A stretch of 64,000 bases of DNA. Source: Saccharothrix sp. HUAS TT1 (lineage in GTDB: Bacteria > Actinomycetota > Actinomycetes > Mycobacteriales > Pseudonocardiaceae). Shown here one piece after another: positions 42,373 through 50,766 of the stretch. The notes under the pieces are model-generated. The model saw only the letters and a program-made list of their open reading frames with translations, did not search any database and had not been told where the DNA came from. How positions within the stretch are numbered: the stretch's first letter is position 1; each line of letters begins with the position of its first letter. A program made the position numbers and the translations under genes. The DNA is taken from the NCBI RefSeq assembly GCF_040744945.1, contig NZ_CP160453.1, forward strand, positions 1,550,001-1,614,000, read 5' to 3'.

Positions 42373-44196
42373 ATGAGCACCCTCCCGCAGGTGGTCCGGC
42401 AGACCAGGGAGAAGCTGACGAACCTGGTCCGCTCGCTCGACCCGTCCGCCGCGTCGTTCGTGGAGGGGCGGCGGGCCGGCCCGGCGTCGGTGGTGGTCGT
42501 CGGCGAGACGAACCGCGGCAAGAGCTCGCTGGTCAACGCCCTGCTGGCGACACCGGGCCTGTCACCGGTCGACGCCGAGGTGGCGACCGCGACGTACCTG
42601 GTGTTCCGGCACGGCGAGGAGTGGTCGGCCCGCGCCTGCTACGCCGGGTCGATGTCGCCGGTGCCGTTCGACCGGTCCGAGATCGTGAACTGGGTGTCGG
42701 CGGCGCACGAGCTGCCCGAGGGCATGCTGCCGCCGCGCCACGTCGAGGTCGACGCGCCGATCCCGCTGCTCGAACGGCTGTCCGTGGTGGACACGCCGGG
42801 CGTCGGCGGGCTCGACTCGGCGCACGGCGAGCTGGCCGCCGAGGCCGCCGCCACCGCGACCGCGCTGCTGTTCGTGGTGGACGCCTCGGCCCCGTTCACC
42901 CGCGGTGAGCTGGACTTCCTGCGCACGGTCGGCGAGCGCGTCGAGACCGTGGTGTTCGCGCTGACCAAGGTCGACCAGTACCGCGGCTGGCGGCAGGTGC
43001 TGGAGGCCGACCAGGCGCTGCTGGCCGAGCACGCGCCGCGGTTCCGGGGCGCGGTGTTCCACCCGGTGTCGTCAAGGGTGTTCGAGCTGGCGGCCAAGGC
43101 GCCGAACCCGGACGCGGCGGCGATGCTGCGCGAGCGGTCCGGGATCGGCGCGCTGCAGGAGGCGTTGCAGGAGCTGGTGGTCGGCCGGGCGGCGATGCTC
43201 GGCGAGGCCAACGGGCTGCGCGCGCTGGCGACCGTGCTGGACGAGCTGATCGCGCGCAGCGAGGCGGACAAGCGCGCGCTGTCGTCCGGCGAGGAGGAAG
43301 CGGAGACGCTGCGCGACCGGCGCGACGAGCTGAACTCGCAGCGCCGCTCGTCGACGCGCAGCTGGCAGGTGCGGCTGCGCGGCGAGGTGCAGCGGGCCAG
43401 GGTGGAGGGCTCGCACGAGGTCAGCAGGCAGATGCGGGACGTGCAGGCGTGGTTCCGCACGGCCATCGACTCGGCGTCGCGCGAGCGGCTGGCGACGTTG
43501 CCGCAGGAGGTGGACGCGGCGCTGCAGGTGGTGTCCGGCCGGATCAGCGCCGGGTTGGCCGTGCGGCTGACCAAGGTCGCCGACTCGGCGCTGGCCGACC
43601 TGTTCTCGGCGGAGGAGCTGGCGGTGATCCGGGGCCAGTTCGCGCGCGGCGCGACCCCGCCGGTCGTGCTGCGGCCACCAGAGAAGCGGGCGCCGACCGC
43701 CGAGGACAAGCTGCTGGTGTTCATGGGCGTGTCCGGCGGCCTGGGCGCGGGCCGGCTGGCCGCGCTGCCGCTGGCCGGGCTCGGGGTGGCGGCGCTGAAC
43801 CCGGTCGTGCTGCCGGTGACCATCGTGCTCGGCCTGGGCGCGGGCTGGTGGATGGCGCGGACCAGGAAGCACTCGGCCGACAAGCAGCACCTCAAGCAGT
43901 GGCTGTCGGACGCCATCGCGGACGCCAGGTCCACTGTGGACCAGCTGGTGGCCGAGCAGCTGATCGAGGCCGAGCAGCAGCTGTCGCTGGCGCTGGACGA
44001 CGCGCTCGGCAAGCGGGTCGACGCGATCGAGGCGGAGCTGCGCGAGGTCGACAAGGCGCTGCGCATGGAAGCGGGCGAACGCACCCGCGCGCTGCAGGCC
44101 GTCACGCGCCGGGTGGCCGAGCTGACCGCCGGCCGGCTGAAGGTGGACGAACTCCTGGCCCGCATCCGCGCCGTCCGCGACCGCGACCGCGTGTGA
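42373..44196 (+). CDS. Bacterial dynamin-like GTPase, second of a pair (IniA/DynA-like)
   Basis: Large GTPase of 607 aa. P-loop GETNRGKS is at 44-51, G3 DTPGVG begins at Asp140, and G4 is TKVD near residue 197. A long helical stalk follows (about 280-430). A hydrophobic region of about 450-495 (LLVFMGVSGGLGAGRLAALP, then VVLPVTIVLGLGAGWWMA) can insert in the membrane as a hairpin. Helices of the second stalk half complete the protein. It is thus the membrane-anchored member, while the first is soluble. Third gene of the dynamin operon. Confidence 0.9.
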   Translation: MSTLPQVVRQTREKLTNLVRSLDPSAASFVEGRRAGPASVVVVGETNRGKSSLVNALLATPGLSPVDAEVATATYLVFRHGEEWSARACYAGSMSPVPFDRSEIVNWVSAAHELPEGMLPPRHVEVDAPIPLLERLSVVDTPGVGGLDSAHGELAAEAAATATALLFVVDASAPFTRGELDFLRTVGERVETVVFALTKVDQYRGWRQVLEADQALLAEHAPRFRGAVFHPVSSRVFELAAKAPNPDAAAMLRERSGIGALQEALQELVVGRAAMLGEANGLRALATVLDELIARSEADKRALSSGEEEAETLRDRRDELNSQRRSSTRSWQVRLRGEVQRARVEGSHEVSRQMRDVQAWFRTAIDSASRERLATLPQEVDAALQVVSGRISAGLAVRLTKVADSALADLFSAEELAVIRGQFARGATPPVVLRPPEKRAPTAEDKLLVFMGVSGGLGAGRLAALPLAGLGVAALNPVVLPVTIVLGLGAGWWMARTRKHSADKQHLKQWLSDAIADARSTVDQLVAEQLIEAEQQLSLALDDALGKRVDAIEAELREVDKALRMEAGERTRALQAVTRRVAELTAGRLKVDELLARIRAVRDRDRV

Positions 44197-44292
44197 GCTT
44201 CCCGCCCGTGGTCGTGAGGAAGCCCCAGGCGCGTGCGAGCAGAGGCGGCACTGGGGCGTTCACCGCCAACGGTAGCATCTCGCCATCTCGCC

Positions 44293-45381
44293 ATGTCGCC
44301 CGTCGAGGTTGATTCATCCGTGGTGTGGAACATGCTCTCGGAACCGCGGATGGCTCCCTATCTTCGCAGTGCCGGTGGTGACAAGACGAAGGCGCTCGCG
44401 CTGTACGAGTGGAGTGCTCGTACGTCGTCGGCTGCCTTCGAACTCGTAGGACACTTCGAGGTGTTGCTGCGGAACGCCATCGACCGCTGCCTGCGCGATC
44501 ACTTCGACGAGGAGAATTGTGGAATTCCGTGGTTCCTGTTGCCGACGCCGGGTGGCGAGCACGTCGCGGAAGCGGTGAACGTGGTTCGTGAGCGGCTGCG
44601 GCCACTGCACAAGGAATCGCGACACCAGATCGTCGCGGGGCTCAGCTTCGGGTTCTGGTCCGGCATCCTCGGTCCGAAGTACGAAGACCTGTGGCGCGAT
44701 TGCCTCCACCGGGCGTTCCCGAACTCGTCCGGCAGGCGAAAGCAGGTCGCGGTGGCCATCGAGCGGGTTCGGAAGTTCCGGAACCGCCTGGCACACCACG
44801 ACTCGACGATCAACGTCGACGTCCCGTTCGAGGTCAGGCAGGTCATCGAATTGGCCGCGTTCGTAGACCAGGATGCGGCGAAGTGGCTTCAGCGGTGCAG
44901 CAACGTGATGGATGTGTACGCCCAGCGCCCAGCCAAGGTGGAGGACACCGTCGTAGTCCCGGCCAAGTCCGCCTGGGCGCTCTACGAACAGTGCCACGCG
45001 TACGTGTGCCAAGCCGGCCGTGGTTTCCGCCCGGTCGAGCGCATCGCTTTCTACGCTGATCGTGAGATCAAGCAGGACGTCCCGGCAGTTTTGCACCGAC
45101 GTGACAACGTGGAGTGGACAGCGGAAGAAGCCGACCGGTTGCGGGCGTCGACCGATCGATACGACCGGAAGATCGGCAACGTCATCGACGCGTCAAGCGC
45201 GGTCTGGAAGGACGGTCGTTATCAGGTTTTCCTGTTGACCGGTTCCGGGCACCCCTCCCGCCGACGCCTCGCTGCGGCCCTGCCGCACGACGGCTCCGGC
45301 AGGGGGTCCGCTTTCGTGCAGAGGCAGCGGTACGTGTCGCTCCACTCCCTGGAAACCGCGACCACCACGAGTGATCTCTGA
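44293..45381 (+). CDS. Abi-like protein with HEPN RNase motif, candidate phage defence
   Basis: Protein of 362 aa resembling the Abi_2 (AbiD/AbiF) abortive-infection family. The conserved FEVLLRNAIDRCL lies near 55-67. The HEPN active-site motif R163-x4-H168 is in KFRNRLAHHD, so it is probably an RNase-type effector. Residues 230-362 form an extra C-terminal region I do not recognise. Base composition is clearly lower in GC than its neighbours (for example GAATTGTGGAATTCCGTGG near 44515), a sign of transfer. The ATG at 44293 is the best start by homology but has no Shine-Dalgarno sequence; TAGCAT lies 14 bases upstream. It starts 97 bp after the dynamin operon on the same strand. Confidence 0.75.
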   Translation: MSPVEVDSSVVWNMLSEPRMAPYLRSAGGDKTKALALYEWSARTSSAAFELVGHFEVLLRNAIDRCLRDHFDEENCGIPWFLLPTPGGEHVAEAVNVVRERLRPLHKESRHQIVAGLSFGFWSGILGPKYEDLWRDCLHRAFPNSSGRRKQVAVAIERVRKFRNRLAHHDSTINVDVPFEVRQVIELAAFVDQDAAKWLQRCSNVMDVYAQRPAKVEDTVVVPAKSAWALYEQCHAYVCQAGRGFRPVERIAFYADREIKQDVPAVLHRRDNVEWTAEEADRLRASTDRYDRKIGNVIDASSAVWKDGRYQVFLLTGSGHPSRRRLAAALPHDGSGRGSAFVQRQRYVSLHSLETATTTSDL

Positions 45382-45482
45382 CCGCCGGCCGCCTGGGGGC
45401 TTGCGTGTCGGAGCTTCCTAGGGGAACCGAACAGGCATAACGTGAGTCTTACCCGGTACAGGACGCAGGAGGGTGGGACACG

Positions 45483-46157
45483 GTGTACATCGACGAGACA
45501 GGCGCGACCGACGGCGAGCTGAAGGTCACGGTCGGCGACGAGGAGTACACCGCCGAGGCGACCTACGACCTCGACCAGGACGGTGTCGAGGAGAGCGCGG
45601 TCGTGGAGACCGGCGACGGCGGGCACCTTGCGTTCAGCGACACCGACGGCGACGGCGAAGCCGACCTGATGAGCACGTTCGACGCCGACGGCGAGCTGAC
45701 GAGCCAGGCCGAGTTCGACGAGGACTCCGGCGAGTGGGTCGCCGTCGACCCGGACGACGACCCCGGCCGGCAGGCGAACACGAACGCCGGCAAGTCGATC
45801 GTGGTCGACATGGAGGACGGCGCGGACCAGGACGTCGGCCCCGCGACCGAGGACACCGACGGCGACGGCCGCGCCGACACCGCCGTGGTCAAGGACGAGG
45901 ACGGCGACACCTGGCTGTTCACCGACGCCGACGGCGACGGCACCGCCGACCTGGCCACCGAGATCACCCAGGACGGCGAGGTCACGGTCTCCAAGCACAC
46001 CGGTGACGACGAGTGGACCGAGGTCGAGCACGGGCGGATCGGCGAGGACGGCAAGTACACGCCGGACAGCGACGAGTTGTGGTCGGGCGAGAAGGTGACC
46101 GTCTCGGGCGTGGTGCGGATCGACTCCGTCACCGGCCAGTGGATCAGCCCGAACTGA
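45483..46157 (+). CDS. Acidic protein with calcium-loop-like DxDxDG repeats
   Basis: Very acidic protein of 224 aa with no signal peptide or membrane helix. At least four Asp-rich loops resemble EF-hand or thrombospondin type 3 calcium-binding loops: DLDQDGVEE (30s), DTDGDGEADL (50s), DTDGDGRADT (about 124-133) and DADGDGTADL (about 147-156). They alternate with beta-strand sequences such as AVVETGDGGHLAFS and AVVKDEDGDTWLF, suggesting a small repeat-propeller or sandwich. The GTG at 45483 has AGGAGGG 10 bases upstream. Function unknown; export by a leaderless route is possible. The last 40 residues (SGEKVTVSGVVRIDS) differ from the repeats. Confidence 0.78.
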   Translation: MYIDETGATDGELKVTVGDEEYTAEATYDLDQDGVEESAVVETGDGGHLAFSDTDGDGEADLMSTFDADGELTSQAEFDEDSGEWVAVDPDDDPGRQANTNAGKSIVVDMEDGADQDVGPATEDTDGDGRADTAVVKDEDGDTWLFTDADGDGTADLATEITQDGEVTVSKHTGDDEWTEVEHGRIGEDGKYTPDSDELWSGEKVTVSGVVRIDSVTGQWISPN

Positions 46158-46211
46158 GCCCGCACGCGCCCACGAGCCCGGCCGAAGTCGCCGGCCGATG
46201 TCCTGGCGTAC

Positions 46212-46523
46212 GTGCTCGTCAACCACCAGCCAAACCCGCTCGTTCTCGTGGCACGGGAGCGGCCGGGGGTCGGTCGTCGGGGACGGCCCGATCACCAGGT
46301 GAAGATCGATTCCGACGATGCCGGCGGGGTGTGGGTAGCCCGGTGCGAGAGCTGGGAACCGCCTGCCGACGCGCCGCCCTTGTACATCGACAAAGCGGTG
46401 ATGACCGAGTTCCCGAGGCACGCCGTGCTGCCGCTGGACCTCTGGCGGGAGGCGTTGCACGAGTTCATGCGTACCGGCCGGCGCCCGACGTGCGTCGAGT
46501 GGGACGTGTCGGCCGTCTACTGA
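46212..46523 (+). CDS. Short protein, possibly Imm1-like immunity protein
   Basis: Frame of 103 aa. The end LPLDLWREALHEFMRTGRRPTCVEW resembles the C-terminus of Imm1-type immunity proteins, which have a PLxxxxxAxxEFxxTGxRPxCVxW pattern. The N-terminus looks poor: residues 1-30 are Arg/Pro/Gly-rich and there is no ribosome-binding site before the GTG. The gene may therefore be a truncated remnant or start later. No toxin gene is adjacent. It converges with the DUF397 gene, the stops overlapping by 7 bp. Confidence 0.45.
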   Translation: MLVNHQPNPLVLVARERPGVGRRGRPDHQVKIDSDDAGGVWVARCESWEPPADAPPLYIDKAVMTEFPRHAVLPLDLWREALHEFMRTGRRPTCVEWDVSAVY

Positions 46524-46705
46524 CGGTCGGCGAGGCGGGCGAGGAACGAGGACCAGGCGCGGGACGTGAACGAGAAGCGCGGCCCGTCGGGGTTCTTGGA
46601 GTCCCGCACGCCCACGGTGGTCGGGGCCAACCGCACCTCGACGCAAGCGTTGCTGCCGCCAGAGCTGTGAGTGCTCTTGAACCAGCCCGTGTCGCGCGTG
46701 GTCAC
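46517..46705 (-). CDS. DUF397 small protein, partner of an XRE regulator
   Basis: Protein of 62 aa with the DUF397 pattern: GWFKSTHSSGGSNACVEVRL at the start, VGVRDSKNPDGP in the middle and WSSFLARL near the end. Actinomycetes carry many such genes paired with XRE/DUF5753 regulators, where they act as regulatory or toxin-antitoxin-like partners. The GTG overlaps the stop of the XRE gene by 4 bp (GTGA). Confidence 0.93.
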   Translation of the reverse strand: MTTRDTGWFKSTHSSGGSNACVEVRLAPTTVGVRDSKNPDGPRFSFTSRAWSSFLARLADRQ

Positions 46706-47562
46706 GTGCCCTCCTTGATCCGTTCGATCAGCAGTGCTCGGGTGTCCGCTCGACTCAGCGCCAGCTCCTCGACCCGGCTGAAGATCCGCTGGATCGGCTC
46801 GACGTCCTCGGCTTGATCGTAGTAGGTGGCGGGGCCGTGCAGAACCGACGCGAAGCCCACCGGTGTGGCCTGGGGGAAGTCCAGCACCACCAGCCCACCG
46901 CCGAGTGCCGGGTTGTTGGCGGTCCCCTTCGGCACGATCCGGATGTCCACCCGCCGCTCCAGGAGTTGGAGCAGGTGCAGGACCTGCCCGCGCATCACCG
47001 AGGCGTCACCGACCACGTTGTCCAGCGAGTCCTCGGTGAAGACGATCCCGATCCGCTTGGGCTCGCCGGTTTCGAGCACCCGTCGCTGGTGGTCCAGGCG
47101 GAACGCGATGCGCTCGGCGGTCTCCGCCTCGGAGTCGGGCCAGTAGATCGAGTTGGACAGGGCCATGATCGCCCGGACGTAGTCCTTCGACTGGACCAAG
47201 CCGGGGATCACCCCGCACTCGTACCAGTGGATGCTGTCGGCGGCGGCCTGCAGCTCGGCCAGCCGTTGGAAGGGTTCCGGCAGGTTGTCGACGTAACCCC
47301 GACGCGGAGCCCGGCGCCGGGCAGCGGCCCCGAGGGCGAGGATGGTCTCCCGCTCCCGACCCCGCGCGCCGTAGAAGTCGAGCAGCTTGGTCAGCTCCTC
47401 CGCACCCAGCCCGCCTCGGCCGTTCTCGACCTGGCTGACCCGGCCGGGAGTGCGGCCGATCGCCGCGCCGGCCTCGCCCTGGGACTTCTTCGCCTGGTTG
47501 CGCAGCCGCGTGAGTTCGAGCCCGAGCTGAAGGCGCTCGATGGTCTGCCGCGCCAGCGCCAT
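46702..47562 (-). CDS. XRE-family regulator with DUF5753 domain
   Basis: DNA-binding protein of 286 aa of the BldD/WhiJ-like paralogue group in actinomycetes. The helix-turn-helix occupies about 10-68 (LGLELTRLRNQAKKSQGEAGAAIGRTPGRVSQVENG). The DUF5753 domain covers about 95-275 (IHWYECGVIPGLVQSKDYVRAIM and so on). It is preceded by GGAGTGGACAC. It is coupled to the DUF397 gene and divergent from a small gene at 47663, with an AT-rich palindrome between them. Such pairs usually regulate development or secondary metabolism. Confidence 0.94.
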   Translation of the reverse strand: MALARQTIERLQLGLELTRLRNQAKKSQGEAGAAIGRTPGRVSQVENGRGGLGAEELTKLLDFYGARGRERETILALGAAARRRAPRRGYVDNLPEPFQRLAELQAAADSIHWYECGVIPGLVQSKDYVRAIMALSNSIYWPDSEAETAERIAFRLDHQRRVLETGEPKRIGIVFTEDSLDNVVGDASVMRGQVLHLLQLLERRVDIRIVPKGTANNPALGGGLVVLDFPQATPVGFASVLHGPATYYDQAEDVEPIQRIFSRVEELALSRADTRALLIERIKEGT

Positions 47563-47600
47563 GTGTCCACTCCATCGGGTTATCGCTATCAGGCTATCGA

Positions 47601-47620
47601 AACCCTAATCTATAGGGGTT
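47601..47620. promoter_or_regulatory. AT-rich imperfect palindrome between XRE gene and small divergent gene
   Basis: AACCCTA at 47601-47607 and TATAGGGGTT at 47611-47620 form an imperfect inverted repeat. Just left of it TATCG/CTATC words recur (47581-47599). This is the most AT-rich stretch nearby and a plausible XRE operator. Confidence 0.45.
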
Positions 47621-47662
47621 ACACCGTGTATCCGAGCACATACAACCAGGTAGGAGGCAAGC

Positions 47663-47926
47663 GTGGCGCGGAGGGTGATCCGCAAGGACCGGGAGCGGCG
47701 GGAGTGGCTGTTGAGGTGCCAGACCGACCGGGGTGAGGCGGCCGTCTGCACGATCAACGTGAACGACGGCGTGCTCGAACTCCTCGGTCCGGACGACGAG
47801 TTCTGCTTCCAGCTCGAAGACACCTCGATCGCCGATTTCCGGGCGGCCTTCGACGCGGCCATCGCCCGCGCGGAGGCGGACCTGGCCGGGAAATCGGGTG
47901 CGGGGGTGGTGCGCCTGTCGCGATGA
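47663..47926 (+). CDS. Small protein divergent from the XRE gene, function unknown
   Basis: Protein of 87 aa, not recognised. A very basic start (MARRVIRKDRERREW) is followed by alternating strands (EAAVCTINVNDGVLELLGP) and an Ala/Asp-rich helical end. It has TAGGAGG ahead of the GTG, a strong site. A similar layout, with a short gene divergent from an XRE/DUF397 pair, is frequent in actinomycetes. It ends 8 bp before the GNAT gene. Confidence 0.72.
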   Translation: MARRVIRKDRERREWLLRCQTDRGEAAVCTINVNDGVLELLGPDDEFCFQLEDTSIADFRAAFDAAIARAEADLAGKSGAGVVRLSR

Positions 47927-47933
47927 TGACCGG

Positions 47934-48425
47934 ATGGTCATCCGCCCGCTGACGGCCGACGACGTCGCCACCGTCGTGGAGTTCTCGCTGCGCGCTTGGG
48001 CTCCTGTGTTCGACTCGTTCCGCGCCGTCCTGGGCAAGCCGATCTACGAGGCGCTGTTCCCGGACTGGGTGTCGAGCCAGGCGAAGGCCGTCGAGGACGT
48101 CTGCCGGGACGACGCGACAGCCGTGTGGGTGGCCGACCTGCGGGGCCGCGCCGTCGGGTTCGTGGCGGTCCGCGTGGGTGACGGCGAGATCCACATGCTG
48201 GCCGTCGACCCCGACCACCAGCGACGGGGGATCGGGTCGGCGCTCACCGAGCGCGCCGTCGACCACCTGCGCGAGGCCGGTGTCACGCTGGCGGTCGTGG
48301 GGACCGGTGGCGACCCCGGGCACGCGGCGGCCCGCCGCACCTACGAACGCGCGGGCTTCACGCCGTTCCCCCAGGTCCAGTACTACCGGCGGCTGGACGG
48401 GCCGAATCCGTTGCGGCACAACTGA
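47934..48425 (+). CDS. GNAT-family N-acetyltransferase
   Basis: Acetyl-CoA-dependent transferase of 163 aa. It starts VIRPLTADDVATVVEFSLRAW. Motif A, the acetyl-CoA loop, is MLAVDPDHQRRGIGSALTERAVD. ARRTYERAGFTPF follows as motif B. The acceptor (small molecule, antibiotic or protein) cannot be told. The ATG at 47934 lies 8 bp after the previous stop, so the two are probably co-transcribed. Confidence 0.9.
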   Translation: MVIRPLTADDVATVVEFSLRAWAPVFDSFRAVLGKPIYEALFPDWVSSQAKAVEDVCRDDATAVWVADLRGRAVGFVAVRVGDGEIHMLAVDPDHQRRGIGSALTERAVDHLREAGVTLAVVGTGGDPGHAAARRTYERAGFTPFPQVQYYRRLDGPNPLRHN

Positions 48426-48820
48426 AAGCGCCTCCGAACAGGCTTTCTGAAACGGTCGAGAAATCCGGGCAATTCGTCGCGCGAATTCCTCCGGGTGAAC
48501 ATGAGAGCGCTCTCACGCGTTACCGTGTCGACACCTGCCGATGTGGTGATCGACGCACCGGGACGCCCTTGCATTCCGCCGACTAAAGCCCAGGTCACAG
48601 CCGAATTTGGGGTGATCGGGTGCTGAATCGATTCCAGAATCGGTTTTGTGAGCCAGCCGACAGGTCGAATGTGCGTTGCCGGGGATTAACCCGGCTAACC
48701 TCCGTCTATCCCCTTAAACGGCACGCCCTCCACCGGGCGGGCGGAGCCATTCCCGAGGACGTCCCACCAGGACGACGACGTCCACCGTGGGCTTGGCGCT
48801 CAGCTAGGAGACGAGACGAG
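48426..48820. other. Intergenic region upstream of pckG (395 bp, no gene)
   Basis: No coding frame stands out. The left half is comparatively AT-rich and holds the palindrome at 48502-48515. The right half contains the pckG leader, with TTAACCC and CCCCTTAAACGG words at 48686-48723, and AGGAGACGAGACGAG before the ATG. The long leader suggests regulated transcription. Confidence 0.6.
48502..48515. promoter_or_regulatory. Perfect palindrome TGAGAGCGCTCTCA, LacI-type operator upstream of pckG
   Basis: TGAGAGC-GCTCTCA is a perfect 14-bp palindrome with the GCGC centre typical of LacI/GalR operators in actinobacteria (the CebR site is similar). It lies about 305 bp before pckG and 77 bp after the GNAT stop. 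No LacI gene is in the window. Confidence 0.5.
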
Positions 48821-50632
48821 ATGACGGCAGTGACCATTCCCGGTCTCGACCAGGCACCCACCGACCACCCGCGCCTGCTCTCCTGGGTGCGCGAGGTCGC
48901 CGAGCTGACCTGCCCCGATGAGGTGGTGTGGGCCGATGGTTCCCAGGACGAGTGGGACCGGCTCACCGCCAAACTGGTGGACGCGGGCACCTTCGTCCCG
49001 CTGAAGAAGAAACCCAACTCGTTCTGGGCGGCGTCCGACCCGACCGACGTGGCGCGGGTCGAGGAGCGCACCTTCATCTGCTCGGTGGACCCGCAGGACG
49101 CGGGCCCGACGAACAACTGGATGGATCCCGCCGAGATGAAGGGGATCATGACCGAGCTGTACCGCGGGTGCATGCGCGGTCGGACGATGTACGTGATCCC
49201 GTTCTGCATGGGCCCGCTGGACGCGGAGAAGCCGATGCTGGGCGTCGAGATCACCGACTCCGAGTACGTCGTCGTCTCGATGCACATCATGACCCGCATG
49301 GGCACGAAGGCGCTGAAGCGATTCGGCGACGACGCCGAGTTCGTCCAGGCGCTGCACTCGATCGGCGCGCCGCTGGAGCCGGGCCAGGACGACGTGCCGT
49401 GGCCCTGCAACGAGACGAAGTACATCACGCAGTTCCCCGAGGAGCGGATGATCTGGTCGTTCGGCTCGGGTTACGGCGGCAACGCGCTGCTGGGCAAGAA
49501 GTGCTACTCGCTGCGCATCGCCTCGGTGATGGCGCGCGACGAGGGCTGGCTGGCCGAGCACATGCTGATCCTCAAGCTGACCTCGCCGGAGCAGAAGGCG
49601 TACTACATCGCGGCGGCGTTCCCCAGCGCCTGCGGCAAGACCAACCTCGCCATGCTGGAGCCGACCATCCCCGGCTGGAAGGTCGAGACCCTGGGCGACG
49701 ACATCGCCTGGATGCGGTTCGGCGAGGACGGCCGGCTGTACGCGGTCAACCCGGAGAACGGCTTCTTCGGCGTCGCGCCGGGCACCGACTACCACACCAA
49801 CCCCAACGCGATGCGCACCATCGAGAAGGGGAACTCGCTGTTCACGAACGTCGCGCTGACCGACGACGGCGACGTGTGGTGGGAGGGCATGGGCGAGCCG
49901 CCCGCGCACCTGACCTCGTGGAAGAAGCAGGACTGGGCGCCGGGCGGCGAGGAGCTGTCGTCGCACCCGAACTCCCGCTACTGCACGCCGATCTCGCAGT
50001 GCGACATCAAGGCGCCGGAGTGGGAGGACCCGAAGGGCGTGCCGATCTCGGCCATCTTCTTCGGCGGTCGCCGCGCCACCACGATCCCGCTGATCACCGA
50101 GTCCCGCGACTGGCAGCACGGCGTGTTCATGGGCGCGACGCTGTCCAGCGAGACGACCGCCGCCGCCGTCGGCAAGACCGGCGTGGTGCGCCGCGACCCG
50201 ATGGCGATGCTGCCGTTCATCGGGTACCACGCCGGTGACTACTTCCAGCACTGGATCGACACCGGCAAGTCGGCCGACGCCGACAAGCTGCCGAAGGTCT
50301 TCTACGTCAACTGGTTCCGCCGCGGCGAGGACAAGCGGTTCCTGTGGCCCGGGTTCGGCGAGAACTCGCGCGTGCTGAAGTGGGCCGTCGAGCGCCTGGA
50401 GGGCAAGGCCGCCGCGGTCGAGACGCCGATCGGCCACGTGCCGACCGCGGGCGAGCTGGACCTGGACGGGCTGGACGCGTCGCGCGAGGACGTCGAGGCG
50501 GCGCTCGCGTTCGACGCGGACGAGTGGCGGGCCGAGCTCCCGATGATCGAGGAGTGGTTCGCCAAGATCGGCGAGAAGGTGCCGACCTCGCTGCGCGACG
50601 AGCTGGAGGCGCTGCGCCTGCGGCTCGGCTGA
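48821..50632 (+). CDS. pckG: Phosphoenolpyruvate carboxykinase (GTP)
   Basis: Gluconeogenic enzyme of 603 aa that converts oxaloacetate and GTP to phosphoenolpyruvate, GDP and CO2. The P-loop FPSACGKTN is at about 267-275 with the active-site Cys. The metal and PEP sites are in [32 protein letters not shown] and NWFRRG. Length is that of the GTP-dependent actinobacterial enzyme. The ATG at 48821 follows AGGAGACGAGACGAG; the frame stays open upstream without homology. It stands alone and is followed by a strong terminator. A LacI-type palindrome upstream would suit carbon control. Confidence 0.98.
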   Translation: MTAVTIPGLDQAPTDHPRLLSWVREVAELTCPDEVVWADGSQDEWDRLTAKLVDAGTFVPLKKKPNSFWAASDPTDVARVEERTFICSVDPQDAGPTNNWMDPAEMKGIMTELYRGCMRGRTMYVIPFCMGPLDAEKPMLGVEITDSEYVVVSMHIMTRMGTKALKRFGDDAEFVQALHSIGAPLEPGQDDVPWPCNETKYITQFPEERMIWSFGSGYGGNALLGKKCYSLRIASVMARDEGWLAEHMLILKLTSPEQKAYYIAAAFPSACGKTNLAMLEPTIPGWKVETLGDDIAWMRFGEDGRLYAVNPENGFFGVAPGTDYHTNPNAMRTIEKGNSLFTNVALTDDGDVWWEGMGEPPAHLTSWKKQDWAPGGEELSSHPNSRYCTPISQCDIKAPEWEDPKGVPISAIFFGGRRATTIPLITESRDWQHGVFMGATLSSETTAAAVGKTGVVRRDPMAMLPFIGYHAGDYFQHWIDTGKSADADKLPKVFYVNWFRRGEDKRFLWPGFGENSRVLKWAVERLEGKAAAVETPIGHVPTAGELDLDGLDASREDVEAALAFDADEWRAELPMIEEWFAKIGEKVPTSLRDELEALRLRLG

Positions 50633-50664
50633 GCCGCGCCGGCGTTTCGTCAACCCCTCAGCGG

Positions 50665-50698
50665 GAGACCCGGTGGCCAACGGCGTCCACCGGGTCTC
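50665..50698 (+). terminator. Hairpin terminator after pckG
   Basis: GAGACCCGGTGG (50665-50676) pairs perfectly with CCACCGGGTCTC (50687-50698), followed by TTTC. It lies 32 bp past the stop. Confidence 0.82.
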
Positions 50699-50766
50699 TT
50701 TCGTGTGACACCCGATGAGTCGTGGGACTGCTGGTGCCGGTGGGGGAGCTGTCCCCAGCCGTGCCG

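Noticed and set aside
46212..46523. Calling the short Imm1-like frame a firm immunity gene.
   Set aside because: Only the last 35 residues resemble Imm1, and the start lacks a ribosome-binding site. It is listed at low confidence only.
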